Source: Solirubrobacter ginsenosidimutans
GTDB lineage: Bacteria; Actinomycetota; Thermoleophilia; Solirubrobacterales; Solirubrobacteraceae
NCBI RefSeq assembly: GCF_027587205.1
Contig: NZ_JAPDOD010000012.1
Location: forward strand, 1-64,000
Reading direction: 5' to 3'
Length of the DNA stretch: 64,000 nucleotides
A program made the translations under genes and the position numbers. Below the pieces are notes generated by a model. The model worked only from the letters and a program-made list of their open reading frames with translations. It was not told the DNA's origin and searched no databases. How positions within the stretch are numbered: position 1 is the first letter of the stretch; every line of letters starts with the position of its first letter. Shown here in pieces: positions 61,802-64,000 of the stretch.

Positions 61802-63457
61802 ATGCCTCGACTCCTCGCTCTCGCCGTTCTGCTGCTCCTCGCCGCGCCCACCGTCGCCGACGCCGGCGTCTACCACGTCTACACGTGCGCCGCGGGCGGC
61901 AAGGTCTATGCCAACGGCGCCTGGAAGACGGCTGACGTCGCGGGCGTCACCGAGGATTCGAGCTGTGCCGGGAACCTGATCGCGCTGACCGTCCCCGCGG
62001 GCGCGCGGATGGCCGACAACACGTCGTCGGCGCTGACCTTCACCAGCCCGGCGGGCACGACGATCGCGGACTTCGCGCTCACCCGCCAGATCGGCTACAC
62101 GAACCCGATCGCCGCGAACACCCACAAGTACTTCCTGTACTACAGCCTCGGGCCGACGATCTTCGCCGGCGCCGGCAACTACGCCGACGCCACTCGCAAC
62201 GCCCTCAACGCCCAGAAGCAGTGGTACGGCTATCCGGAGGGCAACGTCGCCGTCGGCAAGAGCACCGTCGCCCTGGCGAACTTCCCCGCGCTCGCGGGCT
62301 ACAAGGGAACCGCCAACACGCTCGCGCTGCGGGTTGGGTGCTTCAGCCGCGGCACGCCGTGCTCGGTCGACACCGGCGGGGCGATCAGCCACATCCTCCA
62401 CGGCAGCGACGTGACGATCAACGATCCGACCGCGCCCACGGTGACCGTCGAGGCCTCCGGGCTGCTCGCGGGCGGGGCGGCGTCCGGCTCGGACCCGGTC
62501 ACGGTCACCGCGAGCGACAACTCGGGCATCCAGCGCGTGGAGCTGATCGACGTCTCCGACCCGGCCGCTCCGGTCACCGTCGGGGGCGAGGACTACACGG
62601 TCGACCGCACCGACGCCAGCAAGGTCTGCGACTTCAGCCAGCCGGCGCCGTGCCCCAACCTCAGCCGTGAGACGGTGCGCGCGACGTCGCTGCCCGCCGG
62701 ACAGCGCCTCCTGCTGGTCCGCGTCACCGACACGGGCGGCAACATCGTCGACCGCGGCCCGTACGCGGTGTTCGCGGTCACGCCGTCCGACCGCGGGGCG
62801 CTCAACGGCGCGAACGCGACCGACACGGGCTCGCTCTCGGTGATCTGGACCAAGGGCCTGAAGGCCAACCGCCGGACGCTCTCCTACGGCGAGAAGGCCG
62901 GCATCCGCGGGCGGCTGACCAACAGCGCCGGCCAGCCGATCGCCGGCGCCCGCGTGATCCTGCTCAGCCGTGACCTGCGCCAGGGCGCCGCGCAGGTCGA
63001 GCGCGGCGCGTTCACCACCGACGGCGACGGGCGCTTCAACACGACGGTGGCGGCGTCCGCGTCGCGACTGCTGCAGTTCGCGTGGCTCTCGCACGCCAAC
63101 GACATCCGCTTCGCCGCCAACGGCTACCTGACGCTGCAGGCGCGCGCGTCCGCGACGCTCTCGGTCTCGACGCGGCGCCCGCGGGTCGGGCGCACGATCA
63201 CGATCAGCGGACGGCTGAAGGGCGTGTCGCGCGGCGGCGCGCCGGTGATCGTCCAGGGCCGCGCGGCGGGCTCGAAGCACTACGAGACCTTCGCGGACAC
63301 GACGGCCTCCACCAGCGGGCGCTTCAAGGTCCGCTATCGCTTCCGCTCGTCGGGCTCGAAGGGCCACTCCTTCGTCTTCCGCGCGCGCATCCGCCCGGCC
63401 GCGAAGTTCCCCTACGAGACCGGCTACTCGCAGACCGTGACCGTCCGAGTCCGATAG
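61802..63457 (+). CDS. secreted protein with jelly-roll-like head and Ig-like tail domains
   Basis: 551 aa with a signal peptide (~1-20). Residues ~21-200 ('VYHVYTCAAGGKVYANGAW') form a Cys-containing, concanavalin/jelly-roll-like head. An Ig-like segment ('VTVTASDNSGIQRVELID') follows, then two carboxypeptidase-regulatory-like or SdrD-B modules ('SYGEKAGIRGRLTNSAGQPI', 'VGRTITISGRLKGVSRGG'). A recurring secreted architecture in Solirubrobacterales; ligand unknown. No enzymatic motif. Confidence 0.78.
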   Translation: MPRLLALAVLLLLAAPTVADAGVYHVYTCAAGGKVYANGAWKTADVAGVTEDSSCAGNLIALTVPAGARMADNTSSALTFTSPAGTTIADFALTRQIGYTNPIAANTHKYFLYYSLGPTIFAGAGNYADATRNALNAQKQWYGYPEGNVAVGKSTVALANFPALAGYKGTANTLALRVGCFSRGTPCSVDTGGAISHILHGSDVTINDPTAPTVTVEASGLLAGGAASGSDPVTVTASDNSGIQRVELIDVSDPAAPVTVGGEDYTVDRTDASKVCDFSQPAPCPNLSRETVRATSLPAGQRLLLVRVTDTGGNIVDRGPYAVFAVTPSDRGALNGANATDTGSLSVIWTKGLKANRRTLSYGEKAGIRGRLTNSAGQPIAGARVILLSRDLRQGAAQVERGAFTTDGDGRFNTTVAASASRLLQFAWLSHANDIRFAANGYLTLQARASATLSVSTRRPRVGRTITISGRLKGVSRGGAPVIVQGRAAGSKHYETFADTTASTSGRFKVRYRFRSSGSKGHSFVFRARIRPAAKFPYETGYSQTVTVRVR

Positions 63458-63482
63458 CTCGCCCTACGGGCTCGTATCGGAG

Positions 63483-63511
63483 GGGAGTATCGCCCAGAGG
63501 GCGATACTCCC
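63483..63511 (+). terminator. perfect 13-bp hairpin terminator
   Basis: Arms 63483-63495 and 63499-63511 pair perfectly with a 3-base loop AGA, 25 bp after the stop at 63457 and before the next gene. No T-run. Confidence 0.8.
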
Positions 63512-63575
63512 GCCGCGTGAAGGGACCATCCCGAAGTAGTCTCCCGCCCGTGTACGGTCACGGGAGGAGACAGCG

Positions 63576-64000
63576 ATGACGGCGTACTTCGTCACGGGCG
63601 CCACCGGGTTCATCGGACGTCACCTCGTCGAGCGCCTGCTCGAGCGCGAGGGAGACATCTACGTGCTCGTCCGGGAGGGCTCGCGCGAGAAGCTGGACTC
63701 GCTGACCCAGCGATGGGGTCAACCGGATCGGATCAAGCCGGTCGTCGGTGACCTGGGCGAGCACCATCTCGGTGTCGACCCGGCGACGCTTCCGAAGATC
63801 GACCACTTCTTCCACCTCGCCGCGATCTACGACATGGGCGCGGACGAGACGCGCAACGCGCTGCTCAACGTCGGCGGCACGCAGAACGCGATCGACCTCG
63901 CCAACGCCCTCGACGTCGGCACGTTCCACCACATGTCCTCGATCGCGGTCGCCGGGCTCTTCGACGACGGCATCTTCACCGAGGACATGTTCGACGAGGG
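63576..64000 (+). CDS. SDR-type NAD(P)-dependent reductase, N-terminal part (runs off the right edge)
   Basis: 141 codons visible from ATG 63576 with GGAGGAG 7 bp upstream. Extended-SDR Rossmann motif 'VTGATGFIGRHLVERLL', 'IKPVVGDLGEHHLG', 'HFFHLAAIYDM' and 'VGGTQNAIDLA', ending in 'HMSSIAVAG'. Resembles the acyl-CoA/thioester reductase (NAD_binding_4) branch more than sugar epimerases. The active-site YxxxK lies outside the window. Confidence 0.85.
   Translation, partial: MTAYFVTGATGFIGRHLVERLLEREGDIYVLVREGSREKLDSLTQRWGQPDRIKPVVGDLGEHHLGVDPATLPKIDHFFHLAAIYDMGADETRNALLNVGGTQNAIDLANALDVGTFHHMSSIAVAGLFDDGIFTEDMFDE

Overview
The window is GC-rich chromosomal DNA from an actinobacterium. Many genes are joined by 4-bp ATGA/GTGA overlaps, GTG and TTG starts are common, and there are many secreted beta-propeller-like proteins with Ser/Thr/Pro-rich or lysine-rich C-terminal modules. 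Together these suggest Thermoleophilia, order Solirubrobacterales (Solirubrobacter/Conexibacter type). That placement is inference from gene style; there is no rRNA or tRNA gene to test it.

Layout. 1-2.5 kb: the N-terminal part of an MFS transporter carrying a 57-bp tandem repeat, then two coupled genes for secreted Cys/His-rich proteins. 2.6-6.3 kb: a secreted M14 carboxypeptidase with a structured leader, and a divergent PLP aminotransferase. 6.3-9.7 kb: a four-gene TadE-type pseudopilin operon whose last product fuses a TadE helix to a VanY-type D,D-carboxypeptidase and a lytic transglycosylase. 9.8-18.4 kb: a phosphate-starvation block with an OmpR-type response regulator, phoU, pstB, pstA, pstC, pstS, a receiver-less winged-helix regulator and a secreted double-domain glycerophosphodiesterase. 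18.4-29.3 kb: a minus-strand operon of a PstS-like binding protein, an FtsH protease, two large propeller proteins (one 1520 aa, membrane-anchored, with a metallophosphoesterase-like region) and a small secreted protein. 29.4-33.3 kb: two further secreted propellers. 33.4-39.9 kb: a second pstSCAB operon continuing into a lipoprotein and two zinc-ribbon proteins, then a PhoU-like DUF47 gene. 39.9-51.5 kb: six tandem secreted paralogues, every junction an ATGA overlap, sharing an 'FGELPFR'-type start to the mature protein. 51.6-56.3 kb: a membrane protein, an F420/luciferase-type oxidoreductase, a cupin, a DHA2-type MFS exporter with a divergent TetR gene and a clear palindromic operator, an AAC(2')-I-type aminoglycoside acetyltransferase and a cysteine-less AhpD-like protein. 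56.3-64 kb: a secreted M6 metalloprotease, an ABC-F ATPase, a small membrane protein, a crotonase, a secreted Ig/carboxypeptidase-regulatory-like protein and the start of an SDR/acyl-reductase gene.

The unifying theme of 10-40 kb is phosphate. There are three PstS-type binding proteins, two complete Pst permeases, PhoU plus a DUF47 protein, two near-identical OmpR-type DNA-binding domains and a secreted glycerophosphodiesterase. Several intergenic regions carry hexamers of GTTCAC/GTTTAC type at exact 11-bp spacing, which is the architecture of actinobacterial PHO boxes. The two least understood parts are the six-gene 'FGELPFR' array and the PstS-FtsH-propeller operon.
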